NCBI GenBank assembly: GCA_003153415.1
Contig: PLYQ01000176.1
Location: 1 to 41,243, forward strand
From: Rhodospirillales bacterium
Lineage (GTDB): Bacteria > Pseudomonadota > Alphaproteobacteria > Reyranellales > Reyranellaceae
Direction: 5' to 3'
Length of the DNA: 41,243 nucleotides
Numbering within the stretch: position 1 is the first letter of the stretch; each line of letters opens with the position of its first letter. The notes beneath the pieces are model-generated. The model was given only the letters and a program-made list of their open reading frames with translations, did not search any database and was not told the origin of the DNA. Position numbers and translations under genes: made by a program. Shown here piece by piece: positions 7,871 to 16,442 of this stretch.

Positions 7871-9541
7871 TCAGATCACGAGTTCGGTCGGCCGCCGCAG
7901 GCGCACCCAGGTGGCCAGAAGCATGCGGGTGAAGACCGTCGCCGTGAACAGATGGGTCAAGAGGCCGAGCGACAGCGAGGTGGCGAAGCCGCGGATCGGG
8001 CCGGAGCCAAAGCCGAACAGCAAGACGCCGGCGATCAGGGCGGTGAGGTTCGAGTCGATGACCGCCGTGAGGGCGCGTTCATAGCCGGTGCCGAGCGCGC
8101 TGAAGGGCGAGCGGCCGTTGTTCTTCTCCTCGCGTACGCGCTCATAGATCAACACGTTCGAATCGACCGACATGCCGACGGTCAGCACCAGGCCCGCGAT
8201 GCCGGGCAAGGTGAGCGACGCGCCGAGCAGCGACATGCCGGCGAAGACCAGCGTCATGTTCACCAGCATGGCGAGGTTGGCGAAGCTGCCAAACAGCGGA
8301 CCGTAGGTGATGAACATGAAGGCCGCGACCAAGAGCGTGCCCACAATGGCCGCGACGGTGCCGGCATGAATGGCGTCGGCGCCGAGGTCGGCGCCCACCG
8401 TGCGCTCCTCGATGATGGTAAGCGTCGCCGGCAGCGCGCCCGAGCGCAGCAGCAGCGCCTGTTCCTGGGTTTGCTGGGTCGTGAACTGGCCGGTGATGAT
8501 GCCGCTGCCGCCGCAGATCGCGCTCTGCACGACCGGGGCGCTGATGATCTCGCCGTCGAGCTGGATGGCCAGCCGCTTGCCGATGTTGGCGCGGGTGGCG
8601 GCGCAGAACGAGCGCCCGCCGGCGGCGTTGAAGGTGAAGCTGATGATCGGCCGGCCGCCCTGCTGCTGCTCGAAGGTCGACTTGGCGTCGTCGAGATCCT
8701 CGCCGCCCACGACCACGCGCTTGAACACCGGCAGGCACTGCGGCTGGAAGCGGCGGCAGATCTGCTCCGGCGACAGCCGGGGATTGGCGCTCTGGATTTC
8801 CTCGACCGCCTTGGGGTTGCTCGCGCGCAGTTGCTGCATGCCTTCGCGCGTCGGCACCAGGAACGTCGTGGGCGGCAGCACGGCGGGAATATTCTGGCCG
8901 GTCAGCGCAACGTCCTCGTTCACGAGATGGAAGGTGAGCTTGGCAGTTTGGTTGATCTTGCGCTTGAGGTCGGTGGTGTCCTTGATGCCCGGTACCTGCA
9001 GCAGGATGCGGTCGTCGCCCTGGCGCACGATGGTCGGTTCGATGGTGCCGGTCTCGTCGACGCGGCGGCGCAGGATCTCGATCGACTGCTCGATCACTTC
9101 CTTCTTCTTGCGCACGAGATCGACATTGGAATAGGCCAGCCGGATCGTGTCGCCGGCGCCGGAAACGGCGAGCGACGGATCGAGGGTGCGGATCGCCTCC
9201 AGCGCCTTGGCGCGCTGTGCTTCGTCGCGCAGGACGACGACCACGGCCGGGCCGTTCTCGATGGTGATATCCTTGAAGGCGACCTGCTGCTTGCGCAGCT
9301 CGCCACGCAACGCGTCCGACAGGTTGGTCACGCGCTCGTTGAGCACGCTGCGCAAATCGGCTTCCAGCAGGAAGTGGGCGCCGCCACGCAGGTCGAGGCC
9401 GAGATTGATGCGGCTCGTGGCGTACCAGTGCGGCAGCACATCGAGCACGGGCGCGGGCAGCAGGTTGGGCAGCGCGAACAGCGCGGCAAGTGCGGTCACG
9501 ACGATGACGGCGATGGTCTGCCAGCGCGGAAGGTTGAGCAT
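7871..9541 (-). CDS. secD: protein translocase subunit SecD
   Basis: NLGLDLRGGAHFLLE..., MSVDSNVLIYERVREE. Confidence 0.97.
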   Translation of the reverse strand: MLNLPRWQTIAVIVVTALAALFALPNLLPAPVLDVLPHWYATSRINLGLDLRGGAHFLLEADLRSVLNERVTNLSDALRGELRKQQVAFKDITIENGPAVVVVLRDEAQRAKALEAIRTLDPSLAVSGAGDTIRLAYSNVDLVRKKKEVIEQSIEILRRRVDETGTIEPTIVRQGDDRILLQVPGIKDTTDLKRKINQTAKLTFHLVNEDVALTGQNIPAVLPPTTFLVPTREGMQQLRASNPKAVEEIQSANPRLSPEQICRRFQPQCLPVFKRVVVGGEDLDDAKSTFEQQQGGRPIISFTFNAAGGRSFCAATRANIGKRLAIQLDGEIISAPVVQSAICGGSGIITGQFTTQQTQEQALLLRSGALPATLTIIEERTVGADLGADAIHAGTVAAIVGTLLVAAFMFITYGPLFGSFANLAMLVNMTLVFAGMSLLGASLTLPGIAGLVLTVGMSVDSNVLIYERVREEKNNGRSPFSALGTGYERALTAVIDSNLTALIAGVLLFGFGSGPIRGFATSLSLGLLTHLFTATVFTRMLLATWVRLRRPTELVI

Positions 9542-9554
9542 TCCGACCTACTTT

Positions 9555-9567
9555 TATATATATATAT
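9555..9567. repeat. (TA)n microsatellite in yajC-secD spacer
   Basis: TATATATATATAT in otherwise GC-rich DNA. Confidence 0.9.
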
Positions 9568-9580
9568 CCCGCGACGTGCC

Positions 9581-10003
9581 CTATTTCTTGCCGAACAGGC
9601 TGCCCAGCAGGCTCTTCCTCTCCGATGCGGGCGCCGGCGGCGGCAGCATCGGCTTGTCGTCCTCCTCGGAATCCTTGGCGCCACGCACCGATTCGCCGCG
9701 GGTCAGGATGTCGGTGATGGTCGCCTTGATCACGCGCACCCGCACGCCCTCGGCCAGCTCGACCTGCAATTCGTTGTCGGAGATCACCTTGGTGACCAGC
9801 CCGATGAAGCCGCCGCCGGTGACGACCCGGTCGCCGCGCTTGACGCCGGACAGCATCTCCTTCTGCGCCTTCATCTTGGACTGCTGGGGGCGGATCAACA
9901 GGAAGTAAAAGACGATGAAAATGAGCACCAGCGGGAAGAGCTGGACGAGGAAACTACTGCTGTCGCCGCCCGCCGCCTGCGCCCAAGCCTGGGAAATAAA
10001 CAT
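9581..10003 (-). CDS. yajC: preprotein translocase subunit YajC
   Basis: FPLVLIFIVFYFLLIRPQQSKMKAQKEMLSGVKRGDRVVTGGGFIG. Confidence 0.97.
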   Translation of the reverse strand: MFISQAWAQAAGGDSSSFLVQLFPLVLIFIVFYFLLIRPQQSKMKAQKEMLSGVKRGDRVVTGGGFIGLVTKVISDNELQVELAEGVRVRVIKATITDILTRGESVRGAKDSEEDDKPMLPPPAPASERKSLLGSLFGKK

Positions 10004-10028
10004 CGTCTGCTCCGATCTTCCTCGGCCT

Positions 10029-10049
10029 TATGGCCGCCAGGCGGCCATA
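10029..10049. repeat. 21-bp perfect palindrome in yajC leader
   Basis: TATGGCCGCC-A-GGCGGCCATA. Confidence 0.9.
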
Positions 10050-10074
10050 CGCGCCCTGTCGAAAAAGCGCGCGG

Positions 10075-10102
10075 ACTATAGCGGCCCGTGCCCGCTTTGC
10101 AA
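10075..10102 (-). promoter_or_regulatory. Candidate yajC-secDF promoter
   Basis: Minus strand TTGCAA-N16-TATAGT. Confidence 0.5.
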
Positions 10103-10150
10103 CGCAAGTGCGGGGCGATATGGTCGCCCCCTTCGCACCCCCAGGCAACG

Positions 10151-11014
10151 ATGGATCAAGACCTTAAAGCCACGCTTTCACGCATCGCCGCAGCACTCGA
10201 CCGGCTGGCCCCGCCCGCCACGCCGAGCGCCGACATTGCGGCGGCCGAGGCCTATGTCTGGCATGCCGCCGGCCACCGGCTGGAGATGGTGCCCAAGGTC
10301 AACCGGGTCAATTTAGAGCTTTTGATGGGCATCGACCGTCAGAAGGAGACTCTGCTCGAGAATACGCGGCGCTTCGCCAAGGGACTGCCGGCCAACAACG
10401 CGCTGCTATGGGGCTCGCGCGGCTCGGGCAAGAGCTCGATCGTGAAGGCCGTCCACGCCCACGTGAACCGTGAGATGGGCGGACCGCCCGGCCCACTGGC
10501 GCTGATCGAGATTCATCGCGAGGACATCCCGTCGCTGCCCGCTCTGCTCACCCGCATTCGCGAGACCAAGCGGCGCTTCGTTGTGTTCTGCGACGATCTT
10601 TCGTTCGACGGCCAGGACGCCGCCTACAAGTCGCTCAAGGCGGTGCTCGAGGGCGGCATCGAGGGTCGGCCGGACAACGTTGTGTTCTACGCCACCTCCA
10701 ATCGGCGCCATCTGATGCCGCGTGACATGATCGAGAACGAGCGCTCGACGGCGATCAGTCCGTCTGAGGCGGTCGAGGAGAAGGTCTCGCTGTCGGATCG
10801 CTTCGGCCTGTGGCTGGGCTTCCACAACGCCGACCAGGACACCTTCTTCGCCATGATCGAGGCCTACGCCACCCACTACAAGCTCGGCGTGCCGGTCGAG
10901 AGTTTGCGCAAGCAGGCGGTCGAATGGTCGGTGACGCGCGGCGGCCGCTCGGGTCGCGTCGCCTGGCAGTTCATCCAGGAAGTGGCGGGCCAACTCGGCA
11001 AGAAGCTGGACTAG
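10151..11014 (+). CDS. DUF815 family ATP-binding protein
   Basis: LLWGSRGSGKSSIVKAVH Walker A, FVVFCDDLSFD, GGIEGRPDNVVFYATSNRRHL. Confidence 0.9.
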   Translation: MDQDLKATLSRIAAALDRLAPPATPSADIAAAEAYVWHAAGHRLEMVPKVNRVNLELLMGIDRQKETLLENTRRFAKGLPANNALLWGSRGSGKSSIVKAVHAHVNREMGGPPGPLALIEIHREDIPSLPALLTRIRETKRRFVVFCDDLSFDGQDAAYKSLKAVLEGGIEGRPDNVVFYATSNRRHLMPRDMIENERSTAISPSEAVEEKVSLSDRFGLWLGFHNADQDTFFAMIEAYATHYKLGVPVESLRKQAVEWSVTRGGRSGRVAWQFIQEVAGQLGKKLD

Positions 11015-11027
11015 CGATGGACCGGCG

Positions 11028-11621
11028 ATGAGCGATCCCGAAGACGTGCTGTTTTCGCCGGCGGTCAAGGCGGAGCAGACGCGCCTGGGATCGCGTGCCG
11101 CCTTCGAGGGCCGCCAGTGGAACACCGAGATCACCGACGATCTCCGCCAGTTCCTGGCAGCGGTCGACACCTTCTTTATGGCGACGGCCAGTGCCGACGG
11201 CCGGCCCTACGTCCAGCATCGCGGCGGGCCGCCGGGCTTCCTGAAGCCGATCGACAGCCACACGCTGGCTTTCGCCGATTTCGCCGGCAACCGGCAATAC
11301 ATCACGCTCGGCCATCTCAAGGAGAACGACCGCGCCCATATCTTCATTCCCCACTTTGCGACGCAGCAGCGACTGAAGCTGTGGGGCCGCGCGCGCGTGG
11401 TCGAAAGCGATGCGGAGCTGATGGAGCGGCTGGTCGACCCTGCCGATGAGGCAAAGCCGCAACGCGCGATCGTCTTCACGCTGGAAGCCTGGGACATCAA
11501 CTGCCGCCAGCACATCGTGCCGCGCTACAGCGAGGCCGAGATCGCGCCCGCCGTCGACAAGCTCGCCCAGCGCATCAAGGACCTGGAGGAAGAAGTGGCG
11601 CGGCTGAAAGGTGGCACCTAG
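11028..11621 (+). CDS. pyridoxamine 5'-phosphate oxidase family protein
   Basis: DTFFMATASADGRPYVQHRGGPPGFLK...FADFAGNRQYITLGHL. Confidence 0.85.
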   Translation: MSDPEDVLFSPAVKAEQTRLGSRAAFEGRQWNTEITDDLRQFLAAVDTFFMATASADGRPYVQHRGGPPGFLKPIDSHTLAFADFAGNRQYITLGHLKENDRAHIFIPHFATQQRLKLWGRARVVESDAELMERLVDPADEAKPQRAIVFTLEAWDINCRQHIVPRYSEAEIAPAVDKLAQRIKDLEEEVARLKGGT

Positions 11622-12577
11622 CCCGCCGTCCGCGCAAAGCGCTCGGCGCGATAGGCACCGACGCTGACCGGCGGATACTTGGACTCCTGGCCGCTGGCGA
11701 GACATGGGGGCAGGCATTCGACGACGGCGTCGTAGTTCGCCTGGAAGAAAAATGGGATCGAGAGTCGCCGCTCGCGCCAGCCCGAAGGTGGATTGGCGAC
11801 GCGGTGCGGCGTCGACACCCAGAGGTCGTTGGTCCAGCGCATCAGTATATCGCCGACATTGACGATATAGGCGTCGCCTGACGCCTGTGGCGTGATCCAC
11901 GAGCCGTCGCGAGCGCGCACCTCCAACCCGCCGGTGTCAGAATTGGCGTGCACGAAGGTCAGCATGTTGAGATCGGTGTGAATGCCGGCGCGCAACTGGC
12001 CCTCGGCCGGCACCTTCTCGTAAGGCGGATAGCAGATCAGCCGCAGCATGCTGATGTGGCGGTCGGTGATGGCGGCGAAGTAGTCGGCCGGCAGTCCCAG
12101 CGCCAGGGCGCTGATGCCCAGCACGCGCCGCGCCAGCGCGGTCACCGCATGCCAGTAAGCGCGCATCGCCGGCTGCAGTGCGGCGGGTGCAGCTGGCCAT
12201 AGATTGGGGGCAAAGGCCGGATAGGCGGCAGGCGCGGTGTAATAGGGCTCATCGGGAAGATCGAATGGGCCGATCGAGAAGATTTCCTTGTAGTCAGGCG
12301 GCGTCTCCCGGCCGCCCAGGCGAGCCAGCGTCTCCTCGCCTCGGCCGATATAGCCGCGGTTCTGGTCGGGCCGCGGCCGCGCCACCTGGCGCTTCGCCGC
12401 CGGCTGCAAATCGAAGAAGCCGTTGGCCGCGCGATACAAGCCCTCGATCACAAAGCGTGGCACACCGTGATTGCTGAGGGCGACAAAGCCGATATCGCGG
12501 AAGGCCGCTCCCAGCGGTAGGGCGAGCGCGCTATCGGCCTGCGACAGGTCGAGGATGGGGATCGTCACGGTCTGCAT
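11618..12577 (-). CDS. isopenicillin N synthase-like 2OG-Fe(II) oxygenase
   Basis: MQTVTIPILDLSQ...FVALSNHGVP..., GIHTDLNMLTFVHAN (HxD), TPHRVANPP, RLSIPFFFQANYDA. Confidence 0.9.
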   Translation of the reverse strand: MQTVTIPILDLSQADSALALPLGAAFRDIGFVALSNHGVPRFVIEGLYRAANGFFDLQPAAKRQVARPRPDQNRGYIGRGEETLARLGGRETPPDYKEIFSIGPFDLPDEPYYTAPAAYPAFAPNLWPAAPAALQPAMRAYWHAVTALARRVLGISALALGLPADYFAAITDRHISMLRLICYPPYEKVPAEGQLRAGIHTDLNMLTFVHANSDTGGLEVRARDGSWITPQASGDAYIVNVGDILMRWTNDLWVSTPHRVANPPSGWRERRLSIPFFFQANYDAVVECLPPCLASGQESKYPPVSVGAYRAERFARTAG

Positions 12578-12607
12578 CCTAGCAAACCCGATGCCGAGCC
12601 CGTACAG

Positions 12608-12624
12608 TTGGCACAACGATTGCA
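12608..12624 (+). promoter_or_regulatory. Sigma54 (-24/-12) promoter
   Basis: TTGGCAC-AACGA-TTGCA; GG and GC dinucleotides separated by 10 nt; 46 nt upstream of the ABC operon start. Confidence 0.8.
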
Positions 12625-12670
12625 CCGTTCCCGCTAGGGAAATTGCCCAAGTCGAAGGGAGAAGGCCGCC

Positions 12671-13723
12671 ATGCCGAACGATCGAACCAATCTATCGCGT
12701 CGTCGCGTTCTGGCCGGCACGGGGGCCGGTACCGCGGCAGCAATCCTGGGCTTTCCAGCGATCGTGCGCGCCCAGGCCAAGGAGATCGTGATCGGCGGCG
12801 CCGCCAACTTTGCGCCGTGGATGAACGGCACCGTCGCCGCCGCGTTCGAGCAGAAATACAAGACCAAGATCATCTACGAGGGCACGAAGTCGCTGGTGAA
12901 CCTCGAGAAGATGCAGAAGAACAAGGACAAGCCCTATCTATCCATCGTGATGATGGACGACCCCGTAATGATCCTCGCGGTCAAGGAAGGGCTGCTCGAG
13001 AAGCTGACGCCGGCCACCGTTCCCAACCTCGCCAAGGTTCGCCCGGCGGCGGTTCACATGGACGGCATGTGGGCCAACTACCTGCAGCCCTGGCAGGGCA
13101 TCGCCTACAACACCAAGGCCCTGCCGGGCGGCGTGCCGACCTGGGCCGAGACCTACGATCCGAAGTTCAAGGGAAGGCTGATCATCCCGTCGCTGCAGAA
13201 CACGGAAGGGCTGGCGAACCTTGTCGTGGCGGCTCACCTGGAAACCGGCAAGCCCATGGAACAGGCCCAGTTCGAGATCGATGCCGCCTTCAAGAAGATC
13301 AAGACGCTGAAGCCCAACCTGCTCACCGTCTACACACAGATTCCCCAAGCCTTCAATTTGCTCGAAACCGGAGAAGGCTGGGCAATGGCGAGCCTCTTTT
13401 CCTCCGTCGTGATTCCAAAGGAGAAGGAAGGCGCGGTCAAGATGAGCGTACCCAAGGAAGGCATCTTCGTCGGTCCCGCGGGTGTCTGTCTCGTCAAGGG
13501 CGGTCCCAACAAGGAGATGGCGCTGGCGCTGATCGACATGCTGTTGAGCGCGGAGATGCAGGACAAGCTGCAGGCCGAGACCTTCGCCTTCCCGTCGAAT
13601 ACAGCCGCCAAGCCACCGTCCGGCATCGGCGCCGACGTGAAGGTGCACAACCTCGACTGGGGCTTCGTCGCCAAGGAGCGCGACGGCTGGGTCAAACGCT
13701 GGGATCGTGAGATGGCGATCTAG
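12671..13723 (+). CDS. ABC transporter substrate-binding protein (polyamine/PotD-type fold)
   Basis: Tat-type leader SRRRVLAGTGAGTAAAILGFPAIVRAQ; IVIGGAANFAPWM; first gene of the ABC operon. Confidence 0.85.
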   Translation: MPNDRTNLSRRRVLAGTGAGTAAAILGFPAIVRAQAKEIVIGGAANFAPWMNGTVAAAFEQKYKTKIIYEGTKSLVNLEKMQKNKDKPYLSIVMMDDPVMILAVKEGLLEKLTPATVPNLAKVRPAAVHMDGMWANYLQPWQGIAYNTKALPGGVPTWAETYDPKFKGRLIIPSLQNTEGLANLVVAAHLETGKPMEQAQFEIDAAFKKIKTLKPNLLTVYTQIPQAFNLLETGEGWAMASLFSSVVIPKEKEGAVKMSVPKEGIFVGPAGVCLVKGGPNKEMALALIDMLLSAEMQDKLQAETFAFPSNTAAKPPSGIGADVKVHNLDWGFVAKERDGWVKRWDREMAI

Positions 13724-13730
13724 GGACGTT

Positions 13731-14795
13731 GTGACGATCCCGGCGTTTCTCGACGTCGCCCAAGCGGAGAAGTCGTTCGGTGCCGCCACCGTGCTGGGAG
13801 GCGTCGACCTCGGCGTCGCGGCGGGCGAGTTCGTGTCGCTTCTCGGGCCGTCGGGCTGCGGCAAGACCACCTTGCTGCGCATCGTTGCCGGGCTGCTGTC
13901 GGCGGATCGTGGCACCGTGAGGCTCGATGGCCAGGACATCACTGCGCTGCCGCCGCATAAGCGCGATGTCGGCGTGGTGTTCCAGAACTATGCGTTGTTT
14001 CCCCATCTCACCGTCGCCGAGAACGTCGCCTTTGGCCTGAGAGCGCGCCGGCACGGCGCGGCCGAGACGCGCGAGGCGGTAGCCCGCTTCCTCGACCTGG
14101 TGCATCTCGCCGATTTCGCTGACCGCTCGGTGCGGGCGCTGTCCGGTGGCCAGCAGCAGCGCGTTGCGGTCGCACGGGCGCTCGCGGTCCAGCCCAAGCT
14201 CCTGCTGCTCGACGAACCGTTCTCCGCCCTCGACCGCAAGCTGCGCGAAACCATGCAGATCGAACTGCGCCGCCTGCTGCGCGAGCTCGGCACCACGTCG
14301 GTCTTCGTCACGCACGACCAGGACGAGGCGCTGACCATGTCCGATCGCGTCGCCGTCATGAACCGCGGTGCCATCGAGCAGTTCGACACACCCGAGGCCA
14401 TCTATCAGCGTCCCGCCACGGCGTTTGCCCTTGAATTCGTCGGCCTGTCCACGCGGCTTGGCGGCACCGTAGTGGGCACCGAAAATGGCCTCGTGACCAT
14501 CGAGACTGCCTTCGGCCGGCTCCAGGCGCCCGGCAGCTTCGCCGTCGGCGCGCCTGTCCTTCTGGCGGTGCGTCCCGAACGCATCAGGGTCGATGCGTCG
14601 GGGACCTATGCCCTCAAGGCGCGCCTGCGCGACGCGGTGTTCCAGGGCTCGAAGGTCCAGCTCCACTTCGAGGCGCGCGAGGGCGATCATCTCATGGTCG
14701 AAAGCAGCGACCTGCCGCAGGGCGTGCCGAAGCCGGGCGCCGAGATGAAGCTTGGCTGGGCGGTCGCCGACACCCTGATCTACGCGGCGCCATGA
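13731..14795 (+). CDS. ABC transporter ATP-binding protein
   Basis: [43 protein letters not shown]-like C-terminus; alternative start at 13707. Confidence 0.92.
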   Translation: MTIPAFLDVAQAEKSFGAATVLGGVDLGVAAGEFVSLLGPSGCGKTTLLRIVAGLLSADRGTVRLDGQDITALPPHKRDVGVVFQNYALFPHLTVAENVAFGLRARRHGAAETREAVARFLDLVHLADFADRSVRALSGGQQQRVAVARALAVQPKLLLLDEPFSALDRKLRETMQIELRRLLRELGTTSVFVTHDQDEALTMSDRVAVMNRGAIEQFDTPEAIYQRPATAFALEFVGLSTRLGGTVVGTENGLVTIETAFGRLQAPGSFAVGAPVLLAVRPERIRVDASGTYALKARLRDAVFQGSKVQLHFEAREGDHLMVESSDLPQGVPKPGAEMKLGWAVADTLIYAAP

Positions 14796-15643
14796 CGACG
14801 GTGCGCGCCGCCCCCTCGCCGTGGCGTGAACCTGTCGTCCTGCTGGCGGCGCCGGCGGTCCTGTATCTCGTGGTCTTCTATGCCCTGCCGCTGCTGTGGC
14901 TGCTGGCCAAGAGCTTCATTGGACCCGCCGGCCTCACGCTCGGACCCTACATCGATTTCTTCGCCGATCCCTTCGACTGGCGCGTTATTGCCAACACGCT
15001 CGGCATCGCCGTGCAGGTCACGCTGGTCTGCCTTGCCATCGGCTATCCCGCCTCCTTCGCGCTGGCCCGTGCCGGCGCTGTCCTGCAGATCGCCATGCTG
15101 GTGTCGATCATCCTGCCGCTTTCCATCGGTGTCGTGGTCAAGGCCTTCGCCTGGCAGATCGTGCTGCGGCGTGACGGCGTCATCTCGCAGATCCTGGTTG
15201 CGATCGGCGTCTGGGATGAACCGCAACGCTTGCTGTTCACCGAGGCCGGCTTGGTGCTGGGCGCCGCCAACATCTTCCTGCCCTTCATGATCCTGCCTAT
15301 CTATTCTCTGGTGAAACTGATCGATCCGCGGCTGGCCGAAGCCGGTGCGACGCTCGGCGCCGCGCCGCTCTACCGTTTCTTGCGCATCGTGCTGCCCCTC
15401 ACCCTTCCCGGCGTCGTCTCCGGCGTGGCATTCGTGTTCTCCATGAGTGTGTCGATGTACGTCATTCCCTCGCTCTTGATCGGCGACCGCTTCCAGACGT
15501 TATCGACGCTCACCGGCCGGTCGTTCCTGTTCATGCGCAACGAGCAGCTCGGCTCGACGACCGCGGTGATCCTGCTCGTCCTCGCCGTCAGCGTGGTGAT
15601 CGGCTCGGGCTGGCTGGCGCGCCGACTGGGAGGTCGGGCATGA
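14792..15643 (+). CDS. ABC transporter permease
   Basis: EAGATLGAAPLYRFLRIVLPLTLPGVVSG EAA motif; multi-TM. Confidence 0.92.
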   Translation: MTTVRAAPSPWREPVVLLAAPAVLYLVVFYALPLLWLLAKSFIGPAGLTLGPYIDFFADPFDWRVIANTLGIAVQVTLVCLAIGYPASFALARAGAVLQIAMLVSIILPLSIGVVVKAFAWQIVLRRDGVISQILVAIGVWDEPQRLLFTEAGLVLGAANIFLPFMILPIYSLVKLIDPRLAEAGATLGAAPLYRFLRIVLPLTLPGVVSGVAFVFSMSVSMYVIPSLLIGDRFQTLSTLTGRSFLFMRNEQLGSTTAVILLVLAVSVVIGSGWLARRLGGRA

Positions 15644-16440
15644 CGCCGACCGAACGCCTCGCCCGCCTCGTCATGTGGATGGCCGCGCTGTTCACAGTAG
15701 TCTTCCTGATGACGCCGCTCGTCGTCGCGGTCGCCGCCTCCTTCGGCTCCTCGGCCGTCTTCACGCTGCCGCCGCCCGACTGGTCACTGCGTTGGTACCA
15801 GCGGCTCGCCGTCGTTCGCGGGCTCCTGCCTGCGCTGCTGACGTCGCTCGAGGTCGCGGCGTTCTCGACCGCGATGGCGCTGGCGATCGGCACGCTCTGC
15901 GCTATCGCGTTGGTGCGCGGGCGCTTTCCGGGTCGCGAGTCGATTGCGACCTTCCTGGTCTCGCCTCTGATGCTGCCGGGCCTCGTGGTCGGCATCGCAA
16001 TGTTGCAAGGCTTCAAGGCGATGGGCCTGCGCGAGGCCTATTCCAGCCTGTTGATCGCCCATGTGGTGATCACGCTGCCGTATGTGGTGCGCACGGTGCT
16101 GGGATCGCTCACGCTGTTCGACTTCTCGCTGCTCGATGCCGCACGCACGCTCGGCTGCAACTACCCGACGGCCCTGCTGCGCGTCCTGGTGCCGGCGCTC
16201 GGGCCGGCCTTCCTGACCTCGAGCATGTTCGCGTTCCTCGCCTCGATGGATAACTACCCGATCTCGATCTTTTTCACCGATGCGTGGACCAAGACGCTGC
16301 CGATCCAGATGCTGCAGTACGTCGAAGAGAATCCCGACCCGACCATCGCCGCCATTTCGACCGGGCTCGTCCTGCTCGCCATCCTGACCCTGGTGATCGG
16401 CGACCGGTTGGTGGGTCTGCGCAAGCTCGCGGACTTCTAG
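15640..16440 (+). CDS. ABC transporter permease
   Basis: DAARTLGCNYPTALLRVLVPALGPAF EAA-like motif; multi-TM. Confidence 0.92.
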   Translation: MTPTERLARLVMWMAALFTVVFLMTPLVVAVAASFGSSAVFTLPPPDWSLRWYQRLAVVRGLLPALLTSLEVAAFSTAMALAIGTLCAIALVRGRFPGRESIATFLVSPLMLPGLVVGIAMLQGFKAMGLREAYSSLLIAHVVITLPYVVRTVLGSLTLFDFSLLDAARTLGCNYPTALLRVLVPALGPAFLTSSMFAFLASMDNYPISIFFTDAWTKTLPIQMLQYVEENPDPTIAAISTGLVLLAILTLVIGDRLVGLRKLADF

Positions 16441-16442
16441 CC

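Noticed and set aside
7103-10081. 992-aa plus-strand ORF
   Set aside because: Lies antisense to secF-secD-yajC, which have strong family signatures; composition (Q/R/D/H-rich low complexity) is typical of a high-GC shadow ORF.
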